Under the pieces are notes generated by a model. It saw nothing but the letters and a program-made list of their open reading frames with translations, did not search any database and was not told the DNA's origin. DNA of 64,000 nt from Diplonema japonicum (taxonomy: Eukaryota; Euglenozoa; Diplonemea; Diplonemida; Diplonemidae), in the NCBI GenBank assembly GCA_964019335.1, contig OZ025648.1, positions 496,001 through 560,000 of the forward strand, written 5' to 3'. Below, one piece after another: positions 16,768-25,876 of the stretch (position 1 is its first letter; each line of letters opens with the position of its first letter). Made by a program: the position numbers and the translations under genes.

Positions 16768-18783
16768 TCATACCTGTGTTACATCCGACTCACCCTGAAT
16801 ATGTGCTGCAGCGTGCTCGGCAACACCCACTGTAGATGGCTTGTACACGACAGAAGTCATGGCGTTGCTATCAGACACCCCGTAAATAGTCCCCAACGCA
16901 GCATCTGGCAACGGGATGGGTTCTTCCTGCGTCCTGGTCTTCCCCGTTCTCCTTTTGATCTCATCTATCAAGGCATCGCCCTCTTTCGACGACTTAAACG
17001 CAGGCCCCTGCATGGCTATGAACGACAAGTACGATTTCTCCATCTTCCCCTCCTTGCAAATCTCAGCGATCTTCCGGTTCTCACCCTGCATACCGTAACG
17101 GTAAGAACCGTACAAATAAAAATCGCAAGTGGAGAAAGCAACGACATCACCAACCCCACAGACTCGAACGGTACAAGTGTTCATGTGTTCCACAATTTGT
17201 TCGGCCTTGGGGAGTATGATGAATAAGAGTTGTAGAGGTGTTGTGACGACTGACGCGCCTTCTTGGAAGAAGACCCAAGCTGCCCATGGGAAGTAGAAAG
17301 ATTTGAAATCTTTGTATATTGTAACGTGTTCTGCGGGGTTGTTCCATCCCTTCGGCCGCCAATGAGTGCAGTTTGAGATGGCTTTGAACCCGGCAATGGG
17401 GTCGAAAATTAGCCCGGCTCGCAGTTCATCGTCTTTCAACAGCTGCGTCACACTACCGACGACCGCAGACAGGATGGACAACCACCACAACAAACTCCTT
17501 CCGTGAACCGTGACGTGCAGCAGAGCTGCATCGTTTAAGAGGGACAGAACGATCATGAAACCAAGCAGGCCCGTTAACATGAATGTGAATGTCACCGCAG
17601 CTATCCTTTCTACCCCATTCGGGTATTTTTCAATGTACTCTTGCGCGACCCTCCTGCTGTTGTACATACGCATGTCAAACACATGGTCGAGCTCGTTGAA
17701 CTCCCTGAATTTCCATAAAGCCTCTAAAGACCAGGTTCGCATGACGAGCTTTCCCGGTTCAGATTTGAACATCAACCCGTAACGGAAGGATTTGTAAGCC
17801 ACCCTCCAAGCCAACACGAAGGGAGATCCCAGTATGAGAAATATCGCTCCTAGTATTAGGTAAATTTTCAATCTGAACACCGTCGTTGCAGTGGTTTCAG
17901 CGTCTTTTTTCCTGGTTGAAAGCGCGTTCTCGCTGTTTATCTCAAAAAAGTACCCGATCATGAGCTCCTTCACGATCTGGACGGTTGTGGTGTTCAAAGA
18001 GTTCAGCTTGAAGACGCCCGTGTTCACGAATGAGATGAGATAGTTCTCCGAGCGCATTATGCACTGCGCCATGTTAAGCTCATTGAGAATCGGTGTGTCT
18101 TCCTTCTTACCTCCTTGGTTGTAATGCGTTGCTATTCGATTGTCGAGGTTAAACTGCCATTTTTTTAGTTTTGACGCGATCGTGCTCCAGTCGTAAACAC
18201 CAAAGTAGATGTCATCGTCCACAATGTGCAGCTCGTCGGTGTAGAATTTCCGCACGTCGCACAGCGCCCAGTAGTCCAAGAAAACGAATTTCATCACCGT
18301 TATAATCACCACTATGAAGAATGATATTTCGAAAAACAACAAAACCTTCAACGTAAGCGACAGATTGTCGTATGGGTCCGGTTTGAATAAATCCACGTTG
18401 CGGCACCCTTCCTCACCCCCGCATCTCATCAACTCGTCCCAGTTGACGTACACAAAGAGAATCACGGTGAAGCCGATCGTGAACACGCATCTGATGATGT
18501 GTAGCATTTTATCCACTAGTATGCAGTTGAAGCCTCTGAGCTTCCAGTACTTATAAATCCGCACCAGCCCTTGGTCTCGCCTCAAGGTGTCTCCTTTCTT
18601 CCCGCCCGGTGCGAACAGCTTGACACCTTCCGAGGCTGTGTTCAGATTTTCCTGGTCCCCGAATCGCTTCTCGCTAGCGAGACCGCTGTACCCCTCCATC
18701 TCCATCTCTATTGGGTTCTCCGTGTCATTCACTGGTGTGTAACCGCCGCTCCAGGCGGTAAGTCGTGACGACGCTGCTCCCAT
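16768..18783 (-). CDS. ATG9: Autophagy lipid scramblase ATG9
   Basis: 671 residues, single exon, from MGAASSRL at 18783; an in-frame upstream extension is only poly-Lys from A-runs. Family landmarks are seen in order. There is a KYWKLRGFNCILVDKML segment (about 72), the first membrane helices and FLDYWALCDV, a LNELNMAQCIMRSENYLISFVN block, and the hallmark WKFREFNELDHVFDMRM (about 345). Then come helices FMLTGLLGFMIVLSL and LLWWLSILSAVVGSVTQLL, followed by the C-terminal VGDVVAFSTCDFYLYGSYRYG. ATG9 is the trimeric scramblase that seeds phagophore growth. The Met-Gly-Ala-Ala-Ser-Ser start fits an N-myristoylation signal, which is not a standard ATG9 feature. The tail beyond residue 560 is short and hydrophilic. 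Confidence 0.92.
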   Translation of the reverse strand: MGAASSRLTAWSGGYTPVNDTENPIEMEMEGYSGLASEKRFGDQENLNTASEGVKLFAPGGKKGDTLRRDQGLVRIYKYWKLRGFNCILVDKMLHIIRCVFTIGFTVILFVYVNWDELMRCGGEEGCRNVDLFKPDPYDNLSLTLKVLLFFEISFFIVVIITVMKFVFLDYWALCDVRKFYTDELHIVDDDIYFGVYDWSTIASKLKKWQFNLDNRIATHYNQGGKKEDTPILNELNMAQCIMRSENYLISFVNTGVFKLNSLNTTTVQIVKELMIGYFFEINSENALSTRKKDAETTATTVFRLKIYLILGAIFLILGSPFVLAWRVAYKSFRYGLMFKSEPGKLVMRTWSLEALWKFREFNELDHVFDMRMYNSRRVAQEYIEKYPNGVERIAAVTFTFMLTGLLGFMIVLSLLNDAALLHVTVHGRSLLWWLSILSAVVGSVTQLLKDDELRAGLIFDPIAGFKAISNCTHWRPKGWNNPAEHVTIYKDFKSFYFPWAAWVFFQEGASVVTTPLQLLFIILPKAEQIVEHMNTCTVRVCGVGDVVAFSTCDFYLYGSYRYGMQGENRKIAEICKEGKMEKSYLSFIAMQGPAFKSSKEGDALIDEIKRRTGKTRTQEEPIPLPDAALGTIYGVSDSNAMTSVVYKPSTVGVAEHAAAHIQGESDVTQV

Positions 18784-18838
18784 TTTTTTTTTTCTTCCTT
18801 CCCCCCCTCCCCCACCCTTATTTATGTCACACGAACCT

Positions 18839-18873
<35 letters not shown>

Positions 18874-18957
18874 CTGACCCAACATTTAAAAAAAAAATTT
18901 CTTTTTGTGTTGTTTACCCATCTTGAGAAAGAAGGGGTTTTTTTTTTTTCCTTTCTT

Positions 18958-20232
18958 TCAAAATACAAGGTATGCGTCCCTTGGGGACATATTCTTGGGT
19001 TTCCGGTAAACCGCGTTTGTTGGAACGTAAGCTTCGCTCAATACGACGGGGGCACGGGCGGGGGGTTGGTTGCGGGGGACGGGGTAGAACTCCGATCGAA
19101 CATCGGACCTGGGTGAAATACCAACCGAGGTGGTCGGGGCTGTCAAGGCCCTGGTGTCGTTAAGCTGGTCCTGCGTGTCAAAAACGTGTTTAAAGCAAAG
19201 CTTCCTCCAAGACGCGTTCGCCGGAGCAACATTTTTACTTTTGCTTATTTCGGCGTGGAGCATCGCCTTGCGCTTCATCAACACCGACGAACTGCCAACA
19301 GTTCTCAGAGGGGGGAGATGCTTAACACGGCATATCTGACGGCTTCGTGTCGGTCTGTGACCCAACGGCGGGACATAGCCACAACCCTTCTGCTTACACC
19401 TAAGGGAACGAAGCATTTTGAGAAGATCGGCAATGTCATGGGTTTTGTTGAGCAACTGCCTGGCAATTAGATCCACTGCTTCCTCTTCTTTGGTAGTGTC
19501 GGCGGACGCCAAACTGCTTCTTGGAGAATTGTTGTCTTCTAATTGTTGGAGGTGGCCTTGGAGCTGTCTAGAAAGGCTGTTCGCAAAGAAATCTGTGTCT
19601 GTCTGAAGGTCGATGGCTTCTACTTCTTGTTCGTCAACAAGCTCATCTTCTTCGATTTGTTCTAACTGCAGCGACGCGGTTTCCGCAGCGGAGGCACCGA
19701 GCAGTTTTGTCCTCTTTGTCATTTTCTTCACAGACAAAACCTGCGCCAAGTTCTTCATCAAACCCTTTCCCCTTGATGATATAAACGGTGTTTTCACCCT
19801 CGGCGACGGGCATGACACCTCGTCCGACACGATTCTGCGTATTTTTTCCCTTGAAACCGAATCGCATTCATTGAAGATGTGCCGTTGAGCCTCCTTAGCA
19901 ACAAGGCAGGCTTTTGTTTCAAAGTGTTCCTTTGTGACCTCTTCTGAGTTCTGGAAGATGGCGTCTAAAACATCTTCTGCCAGTGCGTTGTCTTGAGGTG
20001 CCTCGGACTGCCTTCCCTTCATTCTTGCCACAATGCGCATGAGGCCCATCAGCGACATGCCCTCCCCATGCTTCCACACAGTGTCCACGGCGTCCAGGTC
20101 AAGGTCGGGATCGATATTCAGTAAGTACAGAGTGTTCCGCAGGCCTTGCTGCGAGGTGATGCCCCCTTCGCCCTGTACACGGAGGAACGCATCAGTCACA
20201 CGGTTAACCTCATCAGCGGCAAGCAGTGCCAT
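18958..20232 (-). CDS. Hypothetical protein, 424 residues, EF-hand-like start
   Basis: Single exon. Residues about 5-75 (VNRVTDAFLRVQGEGGITSQ then LDAVDTVWKHGEGMSLMGLM) resemble a paired EF-hand arrangement without good calcium loops. The middle (about 195-245) is acidic and Gln/Glu-rich (EQIEEDELVDEQEVEAIDL), probably coiled or disordered. The C-terminal third is basic, with CKQKGCGYVPPLGHRPTRSR. No family is recognised. Just upstream of the ATG is an eight-unit repeat array. Confidence 0.7.
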   Translation of the reverse strand: MALLAADEVNRVTDAFLRVQGEGGITSQQGLRNTLYLLNIDPDLDLDAVDTVWKHGEGMSLMGLMRIVARMKGRQSEAPQDNALAEDVLDAIFQNSEEVTKEHFETKACLVAKEAQRHIFNECDSVSREKIRRIVSDEVSCPSPRVKTPFISSRGKGLMKNLAQVLSVKKMTKRTKLLGASAAETASLQLEQIEEDELVDEQEVEAIDLQTDTDFFANSLSRQLQGHLQQLEDNNSPRSSLASADTTKEEEAVDLIARQLLNKTHDIADLLKMLRSLRCKQKGCGYVPPLGHRPTRSRQICRVKHLPPLRTVGSSSVLMKRKAMLHAEISKSKNVAPANASWRKLCFKHVFDTQDQLNDTRALTAPTTSVGISPRSDVRSEFYPVPRNQPPARAPVVLSEAYVPTNAVYRKPKNMSPRDAYLVF

Positions 20233-20304
20233 GTGCCATGTACTGTGATGGCTTTTTGTTGTGGGGGAGGGAGGGGGGACAGGAAAATTTTTTCTCTTGC
20301 TCGG

Positions 20305-21040
20305 CCTTAACTCCCATCAATGCCATAAGGAACAGGGTGGGGAACTGTACCGGCTTCTTGTTCTATATCCTGGTGAACGCATTGGCGCAAGAAAAAAAAG
20401 ATCTTGCACAGCCTTAACTCCCATCAATGCCAAAAGGAACAAGGTGGGGAACTGTACTGGCTTCTTGTCACTGGCTCAAAAAGGGCAATTCTTGCACAGC
20501 CTTAACTCCCATCAATGCCATAAGGAACAGGGTGGGGAACTGTACTGGCTTCTTGTCATTGGCTCAAAAGGTAATTCTTGCACAGCCTTAACTCCCATCA
20601 ATGCCATAAGGAACAGGGTGGGGAACTGTACTGGCTTTAGTTATTATGAGTTGGCTTTGTCTTGGTGAAAGCTTGAGAAACTGGTTTCATGCAAGAAGAA
20701 TCTTGCACAGCCTTAACTCCCATCAATGCCAAAAGGAACAAGGTGGGGAACTGTACTGGCTTCTTGTCACTGGCTCAAAAAGGGTAAGTTCTTGCACAGC
20801 CTTAACTCCCATCAATGCCATAAGGAACAGGGTGGGGAACTGTACTGGCTTATTATCATTAGCACAAAGGGCAATTCTTGCACAGCCTTAACTCCCATCA
20901 ATGCCATAAGGAACAGGGTGGGGAACTGTACTGGCTTCTTGTCATTGGCTCAAAAGGTAATTCTTGCACAGCCTTAACTCCCATCAATGCCAAAAGGAAC
21001 AGGGTGGGGAACTGTACCGGCTTTAGTTATTATGAGGTGG
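20305..21040. repeat. Eight-unit tandem array with higher-order structure
   Basis: A core of about 57 bp (CTTAACTCCCATCAATGCC, then AAGGAACARGGTGGGGAACTG, then TACTGGCTT) begins at about 20305, 20412, 20500, 20586, 20711, 20800, 20886 and 20972. Spacing is 107, 88, 86, 125, 89, 86 and 86. Units at 20412 and 20711 share the variant CCAAAAGGAACAAGG. Units 4 and 8 are both followed by TTAGTTATTATGAG. So a block of three to four units was itself duplicated. The array is 5' of the minus-strand gene ending at 20232. Its open frames are repeat artefacts. Confidence 0.9.
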
Positions 21041-22424
21041 CTGTGAAAGCATGAGGTATAAGAAGGAGGTCTGTCTTTACTTCAGTAGGAGAAGGAAAGG
21101 AGGGGAAAGAAAAAAAAAAGAAAAAAAAGGGGGGGGGAACCAATGGAAGGGGAAAAGGGTATTTTAAAGGGTTACAGGTGGTGGTGCTGCCGTAAAATGC
21201 ACAACACAAGCCACATAAGACACGCAAGAGTAAGGGGAGGGCAGTTTTTTTTTCCCTTTTTTTTTTTCTCTTTTTTTTTTCCCCCACTCGTCTTTTTTAC
21301 TTATTTATTTCAATTTTTTTTATTTCTACATACGCCTCAGGGGGGCCTTCTTGTCAAAAGAGGGGGTAGGAGAGAAAGATAATTGGTAAGGACTACGGTG
21401 TGAAAAAAAAAGGGGGAGAAAAAAAAATACATATGGCAAGATGTGCATAAGAAGAGAAAAAAAAGGTGGGGAGTGTGAAATGTGTTTTGCAGCTTATTTG
21501 TGTGTGTCTTCTAAAAAAAAAAGGGGGGGGGAGAATAATTATAAGAAACTCTTTAATTATTTACCCCTCTTTTTATTTTTTATTGAAAATATTTCTCTAT
21601 TTTTTTTTTCCCCTCTCCTATTAGCCCTCGCCGCGCCTTCAATCACCGCCTTAGCGGGAAAGGTGTTTATATATTTTACCGTATTTTTTTTTTTTTTTTT
21701 TTCTTTTGCTTTTTGAGTGGCGGGCGATGCAAAAATTAAAAAGCTGCCCCCTTTTTTTTTAAAGTTGGTAAAACAAAATCTGCAGCACAGAGGACAAAGA
21801 GTATCAGTCTTTCTTCCTTTTTTTTTTCCCCAAACTTTGGAGAGATATGAAAAAAAAAAGTGAACACAATTTGTTAACGGAGAGAATCAGCACCAAAAAA
21901 AAAAAAAAAAAATAAAGAGGGCAGAAAAAAAAGAGGGGGGTATTGCAACTCAATCGTGCACGTGCGTGCAGCTGTTCTGAAAAGGAGGTTTTTTAAAAAA
22001 AAAAGTGAGAAGGCCACATGGGGTGCGAGGGGGGAAAAAAAAAGAAAGTAAGATAGGAAGAAAGAGAGCCCTCCTCCCTCACCCCAGAAAAAGAATGCAT
22101 TCTTTTTTTTTTTGTTGACTGAAACAAGTTTACATCTTCCTCCCCGCCCCCTGTTATTTCCCCTTTTTCTCTATCTTTCTTTATCCCAGTTTCAATCTAC
22201 AAAAAAAATGGTTTTTAAAAAATAAAAGGGGAAAGGAAATAAGTAGAACACTAGAAGGGGGGGATAAAATAAAAAGAGCAGTAAAAAAGAAAAAAAAAGT
22301 ATAAGCAACAAAATCAGACTTCAAAAAAAAAAATCTTTTTTTACCCGCCTTAAACCAAGTGTCCTGTCTGTCAGGTAGCTTTTCCAGTTTCTCAAAACTT
22401 TGCGTCAACCTTTTTTTTCTTTTA
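21041..22424. other. Long intergenic region
   Basis: Dense homopolymers. A GC-rich island at about 21622-21668 and an exon-like minus patch at about 22407-22345 (frame LTQSFEKLEKLPDRQDTWFK, followed by a GTAAAA donor-like site) are the only non-repetitive stretches. I found no partner exons, so no gene is called. Confidence 0.5.
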
Positions 22425-22650
22425 TTTCACTCTTCGTCATTTTCTTCACTCACTAGGGGCCTCATTATTTAACGCGAAATGGCCATTATTTAACGCGAAA
22501 TCGCCATTATTTAACTAGTGTAATAATGGCCCTTCAGAGTGAAATAATGGCCCTTCAGAGTGAAAAAATGGGTCTTGTCGTGGAAAAAAATGCACCCAAC
22601 CCCTTGAAAAACTTTTTTGGGGTGGGGGTATTTTGACTATTTTTGGCCAT
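22425..22650. mobile_element. Miniature element, copy A (diverged)
   Basis: Begins TTTCACTCTTCGTCATTTTC after TTTA, as copy B at 25616 does. Copies A and B share AATTTAACGCGAAA-type text, ATGGGTC-TTGTCGTGG, CCCAACCCCTTGAAAA and the G-rich GGTATTTTGAC segment in the same order. Copy A has internal duplications (ATTATTTAACGCGAAAT twice; AATGGCCCTTCAGAGTGA twice). It lacks the matching right inverted end, so its right limit is approximate. Confidence 0.6.
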
Positions 22651-23028
22651 CTGAGGCCATTCCAGCCCTTAAAAGTGGGAATAAGTGCTTTACTTCCCCT
22701 TTAAATGCCACGGCGAAATAGCTACCCTGGTTTCCCAAACATATTTTCAATATTTCAATATATTTTTCAATACAAAAAAATATTGAAATCTAGAAAAATA
22801 TTGGGTGAGCCAGTTATCGAATCTTTGATCTTTTTTTTTTTTTCTCCCTTCTTGACGGAACATATTTAGATGTTAAAAAATCTTTCAAAAAAAAAAAAAA
22901 TAGATCTGTGGCTCTGCCGAAACCGCGTTTCGAAGAAAAAAAAAAGAAAAAAAAAAGGGGAAGGGGGGGGGAAAAAAAACTGCTTATACTTTTCACTACA
23001 ACCCCTCCCCCCCCCAAAAAAAAAGAAT

Positions 23029-23355
23029 CTAACAGCTGCACTTCTGGGGGGAAAAAAAAAATTTTTTTTTTAGAAAATAAAACAAATAAACACACCTTTG
23101 TTCTACCCACCTTCTGAGGCGTGTCGTTTTGTGGGACGGGGACAAAGGGGCCGGTGGTACTTTTCTTGTGGCCGGTGTCCTCAACGCTGCCATTCGAGTT
23201 GACGACGCTGTAGACCTCCTTCACAAGCCACTCGAACGCTTTTTCGACGTTAGTAGAGTCCAAAGCGGAGGTTTCAAGGAAAGCAAGGTTGTTCTCCTCC
23301 GCAAACTGCTTGGCTTGCTCCTGGGGAAAAAAAAAAAAAAAACTAGTTGGAAAGG

Positions 23356-23386
<31 letters not shown>

Positions 23387-23516
23387 TTTCTGAACCGTTC
23401 GTAGGTATTCCAAATCACATTTGTTACCAATTAGCATAATAACAGCGGACGGCTGTACGTGAGAACGAAGCTCTTGAAGCCATGTAGAGATGTTGTCGAA
23501 AGAGGGCTGTGCGGTG

Positions 23517-23557
<41 letters not shown>

Positions 23558-23839
23558 GTTCGTTATATCGTACACAAGCATCGCGCCCTTCGCTCCGTGG
23601 TAAATAGACCTGCTGATGGCCCTGAACCTCTCCTGACCGGCAGTGTCCCAGATTTGAACCTTAATGTCCCGGTTCTCTGCCTTCATACTTTTTGTCATAA
23701 ACTCAACCCCGATTGTGGAAGGGGACTCGACATTGAACTCGTCGGCTGTGTACCTTGTCATCAAATTCGACTTCCCAACACCGCTGTCTCCTATGAGCAC
23801 CACTTTAAAGAGGTACTGGAAGTCAGATTCCATCGCCAT
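23029..23839 (-). CDS. RAB11: Rab11-type small GTPase, four exons
   Basis: Exons at 23839-23555, 23506-23387, 23320-23111 and a 15-base last exon at 23043-23029 give 209 residues. Introns start GTTTTT, GTATTT and GTGGGTA. They end CACAG, CCCCAG and CCCCCAG, and are mostly homopolymer. All G boxes are intact: GDSGVGKS (P-loop), STIGVEF (switch I), WDTAGQERF (switch II), GNKCDLE, ETSALDS. The match to Rab11 ([20 protein letters not shown]) is strong. The micro-exon supplies the C-terminus KKCSC, a CxC double geranylgeranylation end; without splicing the frame runs into poly-Lys/Phe. Rab11 directs recycling-endosome and exocytic traffic. The ATG follows an A18 leader. Confidence 0.9.
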
Positions 23840-24549
23840 TTTTTTTTTTTTTTTTTCCCTTCCTTTTTAGTCACGATTTTGAGGATTTCAGGAATATAAA
23901 AAAAAATTGTTCAAAACCACACTGTACAGAAAGAAGGGAAAAAAAGGCGGGGGGGGGGGGTTTCTTTTGATTGTATTGCACCTTTTTTTTCTCCCTCTTT
24001 TTTTTCTGAGATCACACAACAAAGAGGGTAAAGGGGGGGGGGGGGGGGGGGGAGTTGTAAAAAAACAGGAATTGCAAGTTGTCATTACTCTTTTTTTTTT
24101 CTTTTTTTGCAAAAAAAAAAAAAAAAAAAAAAAAAAAAGCCGAGTAGTGGTCCAGGCTCAACCTAAAGAAAGGAAAGGGAAAGACAAATTCAAGAGGCGA
24201 ACTTTTCGGCTTTTTCTTTCTTTTTTTTTCTTTTTGCGCTCGGCAGCATCTCTACACCAGGTCACTTTGAAAGAAAAAAAAGAAAAAAAACGAGCCATAG
24301 TGAAACAAAAACAAAACAAAAAAAACACAGATTCTGCCATAAAAATGAAACGTTACCCATCTACCAGCATCCCCCCTTTTTTTTGCGGCGGGGTTTAAGA
24401 GGTTTGGCAGAAAGTAGATATTAAAAATTTATAGACCACCAGGTACAGAAAGGGAGGGGTTTTTTTTACCCCCCCTTTTGTTCCACGTCTTTTTGAGAAA
24501 ATAATTATTTTGGTGTTTTTTCCTTTTTTTTTTCCTTTTTTTTTTTGTT
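23840..24549. other. Intergenic homopolymer region
   Basis: G-runs at about 23950 and 24034-24052, an A-run of about 27 at 24112-24138, and T-runs. No gene is seen. Confidence 0.7.
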
Positions 24550-24652
24550 TCATGAGGGTGCACGCAGGAAAGGGGGGGGAATGATTCCTTTTAGACTTAC
24601 AAAACTGCTAAATATTTGTAAAAAAAAAAAATAATAATAATAAATAACCTGT

Positions 24653-25150
24653 GCAACCTTTACCAAAGATAGAGCAAGGCGAAACAACTGTAACTCGCGA
24701 AGATAGAGAAAACTAGTACGACGTTTCAAATATCTGTGCGAATAAACAGCTCCTTGCATTGCCATCAACTAGCTTTTAGTCTCGACAATGATCAAAGATA
24801 CATTTAGAAGGGCGGAGGGGAATAGCTATTTATTACACCCTTTTGGTCATCCGCCTCACTCCCTAGTGAGGAAAGGGGAACGACCGAGTGATTAATACTG
24901 TAAAGTAAAAAAAATTGGGGGAGGTGGAAACAAACAGTTTCAGTAACTTTTTTTTTTTTAAAACCCTGTGAGGCCGCAAGAAGTGCTCAAGAGTGTGCAT
25001 GTGGAAGTCGATTGAGTGACATACAAACAAAAAACTGTCCCTAATCAATATTTGCAGTTGACTTCGAGTGAGGCCCACTGTAGCCTTCACATTTGCTCGG
25101 ATCGCCTCAAAAACTAGTTTGGCGCTCCATTTGTTTGTGCGCACGAGCGG
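24653..25150 (-). CDS. Possible one or two small spliced genes
   Basis: Two patches of exon-like composition. The upstream patch (about 25150-24961) reads KWSAKLVFEAIRANVKAT to HTLEHFLRPHR. A GTTTTAAAA donor there and a TTTACAG acceptor at about 24899 would add Tyr and a stop. A leader ATG-TTT-TCA with a GTAACAT to ATTTAG intron exists upstream, but it enters the wrong frame by one base. The downstream patch (about 24765-24653) reads MAMQGAVYSHRYLKRRTSFL to LVKVAQ. It is followed by a GTTATTTATT to ATTTAG intron of about 41 nt. I cannot close either model, so treat them as hints. Confidence 0.3.
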
Positions 25151-25210
25151 AAAATTGCTAAATTTCCCCTTTGAGGAGTGTTGTTATGTTACCTGAAAAC
25201 ATTATTTCCC

Positions 25211-25242
<32 letters not shown>

Positions 25243-25482
25243 AAGACCCTTTTTTCTACAGTTTTCGGGTTTTCTATGACATTTACCGTAGAAATGTCCA
25301 AGTACGGTGATTCGAGAAAAAAGAATTTTTTTTTGAGAATAAGAAGGGAGCTATATCGAAGGGGTACCCCTCAGCTATTGGCCCCCCACCACATTACTTT
25401 TTTTCCCCCTTTTTTTTTTCCCCATCTTCTTTTTCATATTCTTTTTTTTTCTTTTCCTTTGCGTATCCGTTGCAGCACAATG

Positions 25483-25483
<1 letters not shown>

Positions 25484-25545
<62 letters not shown>

Positions 25546-25612
25546 AAAGGGCGTCGTGTGTGAGTGTTCCTTTTCTTTTTCTTTTTCTTTTTCTTTTTCT
25601 TTTTCTTTTTTT
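25484..25612. repeat. Poly-A tract and (CTTTT/CTTTTT)n microsatellite
   Basis: An A-run of over 50 bases (25485-25541) is followed after a short spacer by six to seven CTTTTT units. It abuts the left end of the miniature element copy B. Confidence 0.9.
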
Positions 25613-25615
25613 TTA

Positions 25616-25847
25616 TTTCACTCTTCGTCATTTTCTTCACTCACTAAGGGCTTCATAATTTAACGCGAAACGCCCTAGTTATATTATAAAAATGTTGGAG
25701 TTAAATTATGGAGTGAGAAAAATGGGTCCTTGTCGTGGGGAAAAAAAAACCCAACCCCTTGAAAATCCTTTTTTTGGGGGGGGGTGGTATTTTGACCATT
25801 ATTTTTTTAACCCGTGAAGAGTGACTCAAAATGACGAAAGAGTGAAA
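25616..25847. mobile_element. Miniature inverted-repeat element, copy B (232 bp)
   Basis: The left end TTTCACTCTTCGTCATTTTC and the reverse complement of the right end (TTTCACTCTTTCGTCATTTT) match over about 22 bp with one inserted base. TA flanks both sides (25614-25615 and 25848-25849). It has no coding capacity. It is related to copy A at 22425 and ends 30 bp from the stop codon of the MFS gene, so it lies in that gene's 3' flank. Confidence 0.7.
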
Positions 25848-25876
25848 TAAAAAAAATAAAAAAATAAAAAAATCCA

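Noticed and set aside
18784-18885. N-terminal extension of ATG9
   Set aside because: The extra codons are poly-Lys from A-runs; MGAASS at 18783 is the sensible start.
20305-21040. CRISPR array
   Set aside because: The repeats are long (about 57 bp core) with nearly identical spacers and a eukaryotic context; it is a tandem array.
24653-24765. LYR-motif mitochondrial protein
   Set aside because: The sequence reads L-Y-L-R-E-L, not the L-Y-R tripeptide, and no complete gene model closes.
25171-25563. 130-residue plus-strand frame
   Set aside because: Mostly poly-Phe and poly-Lys over homopolymers.
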